64,000 nucleotides of DNA from positions 310,001-374,000 of the forward strand of contig QORU01000004.1 in NCBI GenBank assembly GCA_003574785.1, written 5' to 3'. Position 1 is the first letter of the stretch. Every line of letters begins with the position of its first letter. Under the pieces are notes generated by a model that saw only the letters and a list, made by a program, of their open reading frames with translations, made no database searches and was not told where the DNA came from. The stretch comes from Taklimakanibacter deserti. GTDB taxonomy: Bacteria; Pseudomonadota; Alphaproteobacteria; Rhizobiales; Aestuariivirgaceae. This document shows, piece after piece, positions 53,937 through 62,983 of the stretch. A program made the position numbers and the translations under genes.

Positions 53937-53961
53937 AAACCTTGTGGGAGAGGGAAAGCGT

Positions 53962-54939
53962 TTGAGGACTGCTGCTTCGTTGAATGGCGGCCTTTTCGCG
54001 CAATGGCGCAAATGGGCACCGCTCGCGGTGCTCCTGGCGCTGTGCATCCTCATCAGCCTGTTCAACGGCAATTTCCTCACCCTCGGAAATTTCATCCGCC
54101 TGCTCAATTCCGCCGCCATCCCGCTCGTGCTGTGCATGGGCGCTACCTTCATCATCCTGATGGGGAGCATCGATCTCTCCGTCGAAGGCATCGTCGCCTT
54201 GACGGCGGTGATGGCGAGCCTTCTCGTCGCCAATGATATCAGCCCTTACGCCATCGGCCTCTTCGCCGTTCCGATCGCCGTCGCGGCGGGCGGCGCCATG
54301 GGCTTCCTCAATGGCCTCTTGCATGTGAAGCTCAAGACGCCCTCCTTCATGACGACCTTGGGCGTGGGCTTCGCCGGGGTCGGCATCGCCATGGCCGTGC
54401 TTGCCGGCGACACGGTGCGCATATCCGACCAGACCTTCCGCTTTCTCTCGCTCGGCCGCTTCTTCGGCGTGCCGATGGCGGTATGGATCGCGCTCTTGGC
54501 CGTAGCCTGCGCCTTTGTCATCCAGGAGCGCACACGACTCGGCCGTTGGCTCTATGCCATTGGCACCGACGAGGTGACGGCCCGCCATGCCGGCATCCCG
54601 ATCGAGCGCACCCGCATCGTCATCTTCACCGTCGCCGGCTTGTTCTATGGCTTGGGCGGCGTGCTGTCGGCGGCGCAATTCGGCCAGGGCCACGCGCTCA
54701 TCAGCCAGGGCCGCCTCTTCACCACCATCACCGCCGTGGTCGTCGGCGGCACCGCGCTTTCGGGCGGCGTCGGCTCGGTGCTCAATTCCGTCATCGGGGT
54801 GCTGATCGTCGTCGTGCTCTCCAACGGCCTGGTGCTCATGGGCGTCGAGCCGTATGTGCAGCAGGGCGTGCAGGGCCTTCTCATCATCGCCGCCGTGGCG
54901 CTCGCCCTCGACCGCTCGCGTCTCGATGTGGTGAAGTGA
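53962..54939 (+). CDS. Sugar ABC transporter permease, RbsC type (first of two)
   Basis: This is a permease of about 325 residues with RbsC-family phrases LCMGATFIILMGSIDLSVEG, FLNGLLHVKLKTPSFMTTLG and GGTALSGGVGSVLNSVIGVL. A TTG at 53962 with GGAGAGGG eight bases upstream is the best start; a GTG at 53944 in frame is the alternative. The stop overlaps the ATPase start (TGATG). Together with the permease at 56452 it may form a heterodimeric channel. Confidence 0.9.
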   Translation: MRTAASLNGGLFAQWRKWAPLAVLLALCILISLFNGNFLTLGNFIRLLNSAAIPLVLCMGATFIILMGSIDLSVEGIVALTAVMASLLVANDISPYAIGLFAVPIAVAAGGAMGFLNGLLHVKLKTPSFMTTLGVGFAGVGIAMAVLAGDTVRISDQTFRFLSLGRFFGVPMAVWIALLAVACAFVIQERTRLGRWLYAIGTDEVTARHAGIPIERTRIVIFTVAGLFYGLGGVLSAAQFGQGHALISQGRLFTTITAVVVGGTALSGGVGSVLNSVIGVLIVVVLSNGLVLMGVEPYVQQGVQGLLIIAAVALALDRSRLDVVK

Positions 54940-56450
54940 TGCAGCCTGTCCTCGAACTGCGCCAAGTCTCGAAATCCTTTCCGGGGGTGAAGGCTCTCGA
55001 CAATGTGTCCATGGCCATCGGCAAGGGCGAGGTCTTGGGGCTGATCGGTGAGAACGGCGCCGGCAAGTCGTCTTTGCTCAAGGTGCTGAACGGCATCTAC
55101 CAACCCGATGAAGGCGAGCTGCGCGTCAATGGACTGCCGGTGAAAATTACCTCGCCGCGGCGCGCCTTCGATTCGGGTATCGCCATGGTGTTCCAGGAGC
55201 AATCCATCCTGCCGACGCTCACGGTCGCCGAGAACATCTTCCTGGGCCGCGAAGAGGAATTCATCCGCTATGGGCTCATCTCCAAGGCGCGCATGAACGA
55301 GGCGGCGGCCGTCGAATTGGCGAAGGTCCGGCTCGACTGCCATCCGGCGACGCGCTCGGCCGATCTCTCCTTCGCCGACCGCCAGATGGTCGAGATCGCC
55401 AAGGCGCTCTCCCTCGACAGCCGCATCAAGGGCGACATCACCATCCTGCTCGACGAGCCGACCTCGGTGCTCGAGAAGAAGGAGGTCGACCTCCTGTTCG
55501 AGATCGTGAAGGACCTGAAGCAGCGCGCCTCCATCGTCTTCATCTCGCATCGCCTCGAAGAGGTGCTCGAGATCTCCGACCGCGTCCATGTCATGCGCGA
55601 CGGCAAGGTGGTGAAGGAGCTCGCTGCCGGGGAGGCGACGGTCAAGGACCTGCATCAGCATATGGTCGGCCGCCAGCTGCATCATGAATATTACCGCGAG
55701 GCGCGCCAGGCTCGAGCCTCCGCCAAGGCCGTCCTCGAATGCCGCGATCTCGGCAAGGACGGCGCCTTCCGGAATATCAGCTTTGCGCTGCATGAAGGCG
55801 AGATCATCGGCATTGCCGGGGTGATCGGCTCGGGCCGCGAGGACCTCGCCCGCTGTCTCGCGGGCCACGTGCCCGCCGATGAGGGAACGCTTGCCGTGAA
55901 TGGCGGGGCCGTCCGGTTCAGCGCCGCTCATGACGCGACCGCCAAGGGCATCGGGCTTTTGCCGAGTGAGCGCAAGATCGAAGGCCAGGTCGCGGTCTTC
56001 AGCGTCGCCGAGAACATGACGCTCGCCGCACTGCCCAAATTCGTTTCAGGCGGCATCATTCGTTTCGATGCCGAGCGCGCCGTCGCCCGGGACTGGATCG
56101 GCCGGCTCAAGATCAAGACGCCGTCCACCGCCACGATGGTGGGCAGCCTGTCCGGCGGCAACCAGCAGAAGGTGGTCCTCGCCAAGTGGCGCATCGCGGG
56201 GGTGAGGGTGCTGATCCTCGACCATCCGACGCGCGGCATCGATGTCGGCGCCAAGGAGGACGTCTATGAGCTCATCCGCGACATGACGGCTGAGGGCCTT
56301 GCCGTCATCCTGCTCGGCGACACGCTCGAGGAGGTGATCGGCCTCTCCAACCGCATCCTGGTGATGCGCGACGGCGAGGTGACCGCCACTTTCGAGGCCC
56401 CGCCCGGCAACAAGCCGGCGCAGGTCGATCTCATCCGGCACATGGTGTGA
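54939..56450 (+). CDS. Sugar ABC transporter ATP-binding protein, RbsA type
   Basis: This is 503 residues with two ATPase domains. The first has GENGAGKSSLLKVLNGIYQP, signature-region LSFADRQMVEIAKAL and Walker B TILLDEPTSVLEKKEVD. The second has GVIGSGREDLARCLAG, LSGGNQQKVVLAKWR and LILDHPTRGIDVGAKED, in which the usual Walker B Glu is His. It sits between two permease genes. Confidence 0.92.
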   Translation: MQPVLELRQVSKSFPGVKALDNVSMAIGKGEVLGLIGENGAGKSSLLKVLNGIYQPDEGELRVNGLPVKITSPRRAFDSGIAMVFQEQSILPTLTVAENIFLGREEEFIRYGLISKARMNEAAAVELAKVRLDCHPATRSADLSFADRQMVEIAKALSLDSRIKGDITILLDEPTSVLEKKEVDLLFEIVKDLKQRASIVFISHRLEEVLEISDRVHVMRDGKVVKELAAGEATVKDLHQHMVGRQLHHEYYREARQARASAKAVLECRDLGKDGAFRNISFALHEGEIIGIAGVIGSGREDLARCLAGHVPADEGTLAVNGGAVRFSAAHDATAKGIGLLPSERKIEGQVAVFSVAENMTLAALPKFVSGGIIRFDAERAVARDWIGRLKIKTPSTATMVGSLSGGNQQKVVLAKWRIAGVRVLILDHPTRGIDVGAKEDVYELIRDMTAEGLAVILLGDTLEEVIGLSNRILVMRDGEVTATFEAPPGNKPAQVDLIRHMV

Positions 56451-56451
56451 C

Positions 56452-57402
56452 ATGACGGAGAAGCACCAGGCCGCGCTCCAGACCTTCCTGCCGCTCATCG
56501 TGCTGGCGGGCCTCGTGCTCGCGGTCGGCGCCTATGATCCGACCTTTTTCTCCATCGGCAATCTGATGACGGTGACCGCCGATACCATGACGCTGTTCCT
56601 CATGGCGTCGGGCGTCACCATCGTCATCATGATGGGCGGCATCGACCTCTCGGTGCAGGCGGTGGCTTCGATGACGAGCTGCATCCTTGCCGCCTACTTG
56701 CAGCATTACGGCGTCCTCGCCATTCCCTTGGCCGTGCTGGGCGGCATGATCGCCGGCTTTGCCGGCGGCATCGTATCGACCAGGCTGCGCATCCCGTCCT
56801 TCATCGCGACGCTCGCGGTGAGCGGTGTCGTGACCAGCGCCGGCTATTGGTTCTCGGGCACGCGCTCCATCAACATCCCGGCCGAATTGCGCGACAGCTA
56901 TCTCGGCTGGGCGGTCGGCGACACGCTGGGCGTGCCGCATGAGATCTGGGTCGGCGCCTTCTTTCTCATCCTGCTCAGCGCCATCCTGCAATTGACGCCT
57001 TTCGGCCGGCTGGTGCGCGGCATCGGCGCCCAGGAGCGCGCGGTCATCGCCTCCGGCATCAATGTCGAGCGCACCAAGATCCTGGGCTACACGCTCTCCG
57101 GCACCATGGCCGGCATTGCCGGCATCGTCATGGCGGCCCGATTGGGCTCGGGCTCGCCGACCTTGGCCAGCGAATTCCTGCTGCCGGCCATCGCCTCGAT
57201 CGTCGTCGGCGGCACCGCCATCACCGGCGGCGTCGGCTCGATCTGGCGCACCTTCGTAGGCGCACTCATCGTCCAGGTGGTGCGCATCGGCATGACCTTC
57301 ATGGGCGTCTCGGTCTTCGCCCAGCAGATCGTCTTCGGCTTCATCCTGGTGGCCGCGGTCGCCATCACCATGGACCGTGCTAAGGTCCTCGTCATCAAAT
57401 AG
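56452..57402 (+). CDS. Sugar ABC transporter permease, RbsC type (second of two)
   Basis: This is a 316-residue permease with MASGVTIVIMMGGIDLSVQA, IVSTRLRIPSFIATLAVSGV and VVGGTAITGGVGSIWRTFVG. It starts one base after the ATPase stop. It is the paralogue of the permease at 53962. Confidence 0.92.
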   Translation: MTEKHQAALQTFLPLIVLAGLVLAVGAYDPTFFSIGNLMTVTADTMTLFLMASGVTIVIMMGGIDLSVQAVASMTSCILAAYLQHYGVLAIPLAVLGGMIAGFAGGIVSTRLRIPSFIATLAVSGVVTSAGYWFSGTRSINIPAELRDSYLGWAVGDTLGVPHEIWVGAFFLILLSAILQLTPFGRLVRGIGAQERAVIASGINVERTKILGYTLSGTMAGIAGIVMAARLGSGSPTLASEFLLPAIASIVVGGTAITGGVGSIWRTFVGALIVQVVRIGMTFMGVSVFAQQIVFGFILVAAVAITMDRAKVLVIK

Positions 57403-57412
57403 GATGACTCGG

Positions 57413-58381
57413 ATGAAGACGGCTTTCTTCGCGGCAATGCTGGTCATCGCATTGGCATTGCTTGCGCTCTACTGGATTACGACTCAGCCGCTGGTGCGGC
57501 CGATAGCGCTGACCGCACCTTCGGTGTCGGTTGAGCGTCTGCAAGCTCATGTACGGATGCTGAGCCAGACCTTGCATCCGCGCAGCATCGAGAACCTGGC
57601 GAATCTGGAAGCCGCGGCCGACTATATAAGCAAGGAGTTCACCGCTTCCGGCGGCAGTGTCGGCGACCAATGGTTCGAAGACCAAAGCGAAAAGTTTCGC
57701 AATGTGATCGCCCGCTTCGGTCCCGACGAGGGACCGCTCTTGGTCATCGGCGCCCATTACGATTCATTCGAGGCGACGCCCGGCGCCGATGACAATGCCA
57801 GCGGAGTCGCCGGCCTGATCGAGCTGGCCCATCTGCTCGGCCGCCACCCTCCGCTCCGGCCGGTCGAGCTCGTCGCCTATACGACGGAGGAGCCACCGCA
57901 TTTCCGCAATGAGTCGATGGGAAGCGCCCAGCATGCGCGATCGCTCAGGGCCGTCGGCCGCGAGGTCTCGCTCATGCTCTCGCTTGAGATGATCGGCTGG
58001 TTCGATGACACGCCGGACAGCCAGGCCTATCCCCTTCCCGGCATGAGCCTCCTCTATTCCGACCGGGGCGATTTCATCGCCATCATCGGCCGCTTCGGCG
58101 ATTGGGCGCAGGCCCGCAAGGCGAAAGCGGCGATGCTGGGCGCAAGCGACCTGCCGGCATTCTCGATGAACACCTCGGTCTTGATTCCGGGCGTCGACCT
58201 CTCAGACCATCGCAGCTACTGGAACGAGGGCTATCCTGCGCTCATGATCACCGACACGGCCTTCTACCGCAACCCGCATTATCACGGGGCCGGTGATACC
58301 TATGACAAGCTCGACTACCGTCGGATGGCGCAAGTGGTGCAAGGGGTGTTCGCCGTGGTTCAATCCTATTCAGGCCGGTGA
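57413..58381 (+). CDS. M28-family metallopeptidase, membrane-anchored or secreted
   Basis: This is 322 residues from the ATG at 57413 (AGGA eight bases upstream); an ATG at 57404 is also in frame. One N-terminal hydrophobic helix (FFAAMLVIALALLALYWI) acts as signal or anchor. The di-zinc site is complete: GAHYDSFEATPGADDNASG (His, Asp), TTEEPPHF (Glu pair), LEMIGWFDD (Asp/Glu region) and YHGAGDTYDKL (His). M28 enzymes are aminopeptidases or glutaminyl cyclase relatives. It is last in the sugar ABC operon and converges on the next gene with no gap. Confidence 0.87.
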   Translation: MKTAFFAAMLVIALALLALYWITTQPLVRPIALTAPSVSVERLQAHVRMLSQTLHPRSIENLANLEAAADYISKEFTASGGSVGDQWFEDQSEKFRNVIARFGPDEGPLLVIGAHYDSFEATPGADDNASGVAGLIELAHLLGRHPPLRPVELVAYTTEEPPHFRNESMGSAQHARSLRAVGREVSLMLSLEMIGWFDDTPDSQAYPLPGMSLLYSDRGDFIAIIGRFGDWAQARKAKAAMLGASDLPAFSMNTSVLIPGVDLSDHRSYWNEGYPALMITDTAFYRNPHYHGAGDTYDKLDYRRMAQVVQGVFAVVQSYSGR

Positions 58382-59395
58382 TCAGGGCGTCGGCGCGTCC
58401 TCACGCAGAAGCCGCGCTTGCTTCAGCTCCTGCCAGAACTCGCTTGGGACCGGATGGCCGATCCAGGCGATATTCTGCTCCATTTGCGCGACGGTGCGCG
58501 TTCCCGGCACATGTACGGCGATGGCCGGATGGGCAAGCAGGAACTGCAAGGCCGCCGCCGGCAGCGGCACCTTGTGGCGGGCGCAGACCACTTCGATCTG
58601 CGCGACCTTCTCCATGATCGGCTGCGGTGCCGGCGCATAATTATATTTGGCGCCGGGGACGGCGCCAGTCGCGAGGATGCCGCTATTGAGCCCGCCGCCG
58701 ATGACGACCGCCGCATTGCGCTTCTCGCAAAGCGGCAGGAACGCGTCGAGCGATTCCTGCTCGAGCAGCGTGTAGCGCCCGGCGAGGAGGAAGCAGTCGA
58801 AGTCGCCCTGCTTCAGCGCCTCGTGGCAGACCTGCCATTCATTGACGCCGACCCCGATCGCCTTGACGACGCCCTCCTCGCGCAGCTTGAGCAGTGCCCG
58901 ATAGCAGCCTTTCATGGCCTCCTTGAAATAGATGGCCTGCTGCTTGGCGCCGTGCGTGAACACGTCACAATCATGGATGAAGGCGATGTCGATCCGCTCG
59001 ATCGCCATGCGCTGCAGCGTGTTTTCGAGCGAGCGCATGGCGCCGTCATAGGAATAGTCGAATTCGATCGCGAAGGGGGCCGCATCGACCCAGGGCGCAA
59101 AATCGATGCTTTCGCGGGGCGCAGGCTGCAGCAGCCGTCCGACCTTGGAGGAGACGACATAATCCTTGCGGTTCTTCCAGCGCAGCGCCTGGCCCAGGCG
59201 CAATTCCGAAAGCCCGTGGCCGTAGAGCGGCGCCGTGTCGAAATAGCGGATGCCCGCGGCCCAGGCCCGTTCGATCATGGCGGCCGCCGTCTCCTCGCTG
59301 ATCGGTTTCAGGAAATTGCCGATCGGTGCCGCACCGAACCCCATGTCGGTGACGGTGAGATCGGCGCGCCCGAATTTGCGCTGCTTGATGGCCAT
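58382..59395 (-). CDS. Aldo/keto reductase, aldose/pyridoxal dehydrogenase-like
   Basis: This is 337 residues: GFGAAPIGNFLKPISEE, catalytic Asp and Tyr in YFDTAPLYGHGLSELRLG, Lys in VVSSKVGRLL and His in IAFIHDCDVFTHG. This form resembles D-threo-aldose (L-fucose) dehydrogenases and pyridoxal 4-dehydrogenase. An operator-like motif lies 42 bases upstream, shared with the tetR/ABC gap, so it may belong to that sugar regulon. Confidence 0.9.
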   Translation of the reverse strand: MAIKQRKFGRADLTVTDMGFGAAPIGNFLKPISEETAAAMIERAWAAGIRYFDTAPLYGHGLSELRLGQALRWKNRKDYVVSSKVGRLLQPAPRESIDFAPWVDAAPFAIEFDYSYDGAMRSLENTLQRMAIERIDIAFIHDCDVFTHGAKQQAIYFKEAMKGCYRALLKLREEGVVKAIGVGVNEWQVCHEALKQGDFDCFLLAGRYTLLEQESLDAFLPLCEKRNAAVVIGGGLNSGILATGAVPGAKYNYAPAPQPIMEKVAQIEVVCARHKVPLPAAALQFLLAHPAIAVHVPGTRTVAQMEQNIAWIGHPVPSEFWQELKQARLLREDAPTP

Positions 59396-59436
59396 CTTTG
59401 CCGGTCCTCCTGCTTCCCTCTCTCCACGCTAGTGTA

Positions 59437-59456
59437 AGTAACTAGATGGTGCAATA
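59437..59456 (+). promoter_or_regulatory. Second copy of the TetR-type operator motif
   Basis: AGTAACTAGA TGGTGCAATA matches 16 of 20 positions with 52531-52550. It lies between the GMC gene stop and the aldo/keto reductase start, as a promoter-proximal operator for the latter would. Confidence 0.5.
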
Positions 59457-59474
59457 GGAACCGGTTTACTGCGG

Positions 59475-61031
59475 CTACTTTGCGCCCGCCGCCATCGCCT
59501 GGCGCGCGAAGGTCTCGGCAATGGCGAGGATAGCGGCGTGGATCGGGCCCGCCGTCAGGCTCGGGATGACCGACCCGTCGACGATATGGAGATTGTCCAA
59601 TCCCCTGAGCTTCAGATCGGCATCGACCACCGAGCGCTGGTCGCGCCCCATGCGGCACGTGCCGCAGGGATGATGATGGGTGATGGCGGCCTCGGCGATG
59701 AAGCGATCGATGTCCGCCTGTGTCGCGAGCGGACCAGGCAGCACTTCGCGCTCGCGCCAATCATCGAGTTCGGGCCGGTGACCGATCTCGCGCGCGGCGG
59801 CAAGCGCCTTGCGGAACAGGCCGCGGTCGTGCTCGGTCTGCAGATAGGCCGGATCGATGCGCAGCCGGTCGCTAGGCTCCGGCCCCGTTACGCTGAGGCT
59901 GCCGCGGCTCGTGGGATTGGTCACGCCGAAGAGAAGCGAATAGGCCGTTCCGGCAGCCATCGGCGTGAAGCGCTCCGATACGATCGGCGCGATGCCACAG
60001 CCGACGACGATCTCCGGACGCCCGCCGCCTGAGAAATCGCCTTCATGCATATAGGCCATGGACTCGGAATGCTGCAGCCTCGACGCCGGCACTGCGCGCC
60101 GCGCGGCATAGAGATTGCCCGCCCCCAGCAAGTGATCCTGCAGATTGCGGCCGAGATCCGGCGCGGCGATCCGGCAGGCGATGCCGGCTTCGGTAAGGAC
60201 ATCGGCCGGCCCTATCCCTGAGCGCATGAGCAGCGCCGGGCTTTCGATCGCCCCGGCACTGAGGATGACCAGGTCCGCCGCGATCTCGGCGGGCCCGTCC
60301 GGGCCAGTCGCTTCCAGCGCCGCGACGCGGCTTCCCGCAAGCTTCAGGCGCCGGACGAGAACGCCTTGGAGGATCGACAAATTTTTCCGCTGGCGCACCG
60401 CAGGCGTCAGCCAGGCATCCGCCACGGTCACGCGCCGGCCGTCGCGGATGGTGAGCGCGTTCGGCGTCACGCCGACCATTTCACCGGTGTTGTGACCGGA
60501 GATCCGCGGCAGGCCAAGTGCCGCCCCCGCCGCGATGAAGGCGCGTGCGACGGGACTTACTTCTTCATCCGGCAGAAGCACCGGCAGCGGCCCGCCTTTG
60601 CCATGCACGCCGTCGCCGCCGAGACTGTGGTCCTCGATCGCCATGAAGACCGGCAGAAGCCCTTCCCAGCTCCAGCGCGCATCGCCGGTCGCCTCGACCC
60701 AAGCGGCGAAGTCCGCCGGATGGCCGCGCATATGGCCCATGGCATGAAGGCAGCTCGACCCGCCCAGCACGCGCCCGCGGGGCCAGGCATGGCTGCGCCC
60801 GGCCGTGCCGGCTTGCGGCTCGGTGCGATAACTCCAGTCGTAGTCGCGCCCCTGCAACAACGGCCATGCCGCAGGCTTCCAGATGTCGGGATCGGTGGGC
60901 TCGCCGCCGGCTTCGATCAGCGCCACCTGGCGCGCCGGGTCCTCGCTGAGGCGGGCGGCAAGCAAAGCGCCGGCGGAGCCGCCGCCGACGATCGCCACAT
61001 CATACCGAATCGTCGGACTGCCGCTTGTCAT
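59475..61031 (-). CDS. GMC-family FAD-dependent oxidoreductase
   Basis: This is a 518-residue alcohol oxidase/choline-dehydrogenase-like flavoprotein: FAD motif DVAIVGGGSAGALLAARLSE, GMC signature GRVLGGSSCLHAMGHMRGHP, VILSAGAIESPALLMRSGIG, and the catalytic His region ITHHHPCGTCRMG with VVDADLKLRGLDNLHIVDGS. The ATG at 61031 is preferred; a TTG at 61064 abuts the stop of the preceding gene and would add 11 residues. Substrate alcohol unknown. Confidence 0.92.
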   Translation of the reverse strand: MTSGSPTIRYDVAIVGGGSAGALLAARLSEDPARQVALIEAGGEPTDPDIWKPAAWPLLQGRDYDWSYRTEPQAGTAGRSHAWPRGRVLGGSSCLHAMGHMRGHPADFAAWVEATGDARWSWEGLLPVFMAIEDHSLGGDGVHGKGGPLPVLLPDEEVSPVARAFIAAGAALGLPRISGHNTGEMVGVTPNALTIRDGRRVTVADAWLTPAVRQRKNLSILQGVLVRRLKLAGSRVAALEATGPDGPAEIAADLVILSAGAIESPALLMRSGIGPADVLTEAGIACRIAAPDLGRNLQDHLLGAGNLYAARRAVPASRLQHSESMAYMHEGDFSGGGRPEIVVGCGIAPIVSERFTPMAAGTAYSLLFGVTNPTSRGSLSVTGPEPSDRLRIDPAYLQTEHDRGLFRKALAAAREIGHRPELDDWREREVLPGPLATQADIDRFIAEAAITHHHPCGTCRMGRDQRSVVDADLKLRGLDNLHIVDGSVIPSLTAGPIHAAILAIAETFARQAMAAGAK

Positions 61032-61064
61032 CACCGGCCATATCGCCGTCTTGGCACGGCCCAA

Positions 61065-62804
61065 TCAATAGCCGATGGCTTCTCCGGCCAGAGCGCGGCT
61101 GTCGATCGCGCCATTATAGCGCGCACCGCCCCCCTTCCCGATCTCGCCCAGGCTTTCGCCGCCGACCAATATGCCGGCGGCTTGGCCCCAGACCTTGCCT
61201 TCCGCGGCGATGTCGAGCTTGTAGCCCATCTGGCTCAGCATCTTCAGCGTGTCGGGCGAGAGCCCATGGTTCTCGACATAGACCGTGTCGGGCAGCCATT
61301 GGTGATGGATGCGCGGCGCATCGATCGCCTCCCTTATGTCCATGCCATGGTCGATGACATTGATGATGGCCTCGAGCGTGATGGTGATGATGCGCGAGCC
61401 GCCCGGGCTGCCGATGACCATGAACGGCTTGCCGTCCTTGGAGACGATGGTCGGGCTCATCGAGGAGAGCGGCGTCTTCAAAGGTGCGATGGCATTCGCC
61501 TCGCCCTGCACCAGGCCATAGAGATTGGGAACGCCGGGCTTCTGGGTGAAGTCGTCCATCTCGTTGTTGAGCAATATGCCGGTGCCGTCGGCGACGACGC
61601 CGGCGCCGAAGGAGCCGTTCAGCGTATAAGTGACGGCGACCGCATTGCCGGCATCGTCGATGATCGAATAATGCGTGGTCTCCTTGCTCTCGCCGAAATC
61701 CTTGGGTTTCAGATCCTTGGAGACGCCGGCCCGGTATCGGTCGATCTTGTCGCGGATCTCGGCTGCATAGGTCTTGTCGGTGATCTTCCCGACCGGGTTC
61801 TCGACGAAGGCCGGATCGCCCAGCGCCGAATTGCGGTCGACATAGGCGAAGCGCATTGCCTCGACCATCAGATGGACGGTGTCGGCCGAGCCGAAGCCCA
61901 GATGGGAGATCGGATAGCCCTCGAGCACATTCAGGATCTCGCAGATGATGAGGCCGCCCGAGCTCGGCGGCGGCGAGGAGACGATGTCGAAGCCCCGGTA
62001 GTTGCACGTAACGGGTGCCAGCTCGCGCACTTTATATTGCTCGAAATCGGGCTTCGCCAGGATGCCGCCTTTGGCCGCGCTCGCTTTGACGATCTGATCG
62101 GCGATGGCGCCCTTGTAGAAAGCATCAGGCCCCTTCTCCGAGATTCGCGCAAGCGACGCGGCGAGATCGGCCTGGACCAGCCGGTCGCCCGCGCCATAGG
62201 GCTTGCCGTCCGCCTTGATGAAGATCGCCGCCGCCGCCTTGTCCGCTGCGAGCCGCTTGGCGCCGCCCGCGAGGATCGTGGCGTCGCCCTGCCCCAGCAC
62301 GAAGCCGTCCTTGGCCAGGCGGATGGCGGGCTCGAGCACTTGCTGGCGGGTGAGCGTGCCATATTTCTCGCGCGCCATTTCGAAGCCCGCCACCGATCCC
62401 GGCACGCCGACCGCGAGATAGCCATCGAGGCTCGCCCCCTTGATCGGATTGCCGTCCTTGTCGAGATACATGTCCTTGGTCGCGGCCAAGGGCGCCCTTT
62501 CGCGGAAATCGAGGAAGGTCGACTTGCCGTCCTTGAAGCGGATGGTCATGAAGCCGCCGCCCCCGATATTGCCGGCCGAGGGATAGACGACCGCCAGCGC
62601 ATAGCCGACGGCGACCGCGGCATCGATCGAATTGCCGCCTTTCTTCAGCACCTCGACGCCGATCTCGGAGGCGAGACGCTGCGCCGTCACCACCATGCCA
62701 TGCTCGCCCTTCACCGGCGCCGGTGAGGCGGCGAAGCTCTCGGCGGCAATGGACAAAATGAAACCGAAGCTGATGACGACGGTTCTCAGGCGCATCATGG
62801 GCAT
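61065..62804 (-). CDS. ggt: Gamma-glutamyltransferase
   Basis: This is a 580-residue periplasmic Ntn-hydrolase precursor with signal peptide (residues 1-26, ending SFAAS). The autocleavage site is in ESKETTHYSIID, with T376 as the likely nucleophile. Other family phrases are GGGGFMTIRFKDGKSTFLDF, SSPPPSSGGLIICEILNVLE and SMSPTIVSKDGKPFMVIGSP. The ATG at 62804 follows GGGGAAG. It cleaves and transfers gamma-glutamyl groups, for example from glutathione. Confidence 0.94.
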   Translation of the reverse strand: MPMMRLRTVVISFGFILSIAAESFAASPAPVKGEHGMVVTAQRLASEIGVEVLKKGGNSIDAAVAVGYALAVVYPSAGNIGGGGFMTIRFKDGKSTFLDFRERAPLAATKDMYLDKDGNPIKGASLDGYLAVGVPGSVAGFEMAREKYGTLTRQQVLEPAIRLAKDGFVLGQGDATILAGGAKRLAADKAAAAIFIKADGKPYGAGDRLVQADLAASLARISEKGPDAFYKGAIADQIVKASAAKGGILAKPDFEQYKVRELAPVTCNYRGFDIVSSPPPSSGGLIICEILNVLEGYPISHLGFGSADTVHLMVEAMRFAYVDRNSALGDPAFVENPVGKITDKTYAAEIRDKIDRYRAGVSKDLKPKDFGESKETTHYSIIDDAGNAVAVTYTLNGSFGAGVVADGTGILLNNEMDDFTQKPGVPNLYGLVQGEANAIAPLKTPLSSMSPTIVSKDGKPFMVIGSPGGSRIITITLEAIINVIDHGMDIREAIDAPRIHHQWLPDTVYVENHGLSPDTLKMLSQMGYKLDIAAEGKVWGQAAGILVGGESLGEIGKGGGARYNGAIDSRALAGEAIGY

Positions 62805-62983
62805 GATCGCTTCCCCTTGGATCAATCTATAGTGCCGTCCAGCCCTATTCTCCACCGGCCGTGGCGGAAGCGCGATATATTTCTGAAGCCTTGCGATTTT
62901 CGCTGGCATTTCCTGGCGTTCTGGATTTAGATGACGTTGCGTCAATACACAAAGTGCCACTGAACCATTCAAGGAGCATTTTG

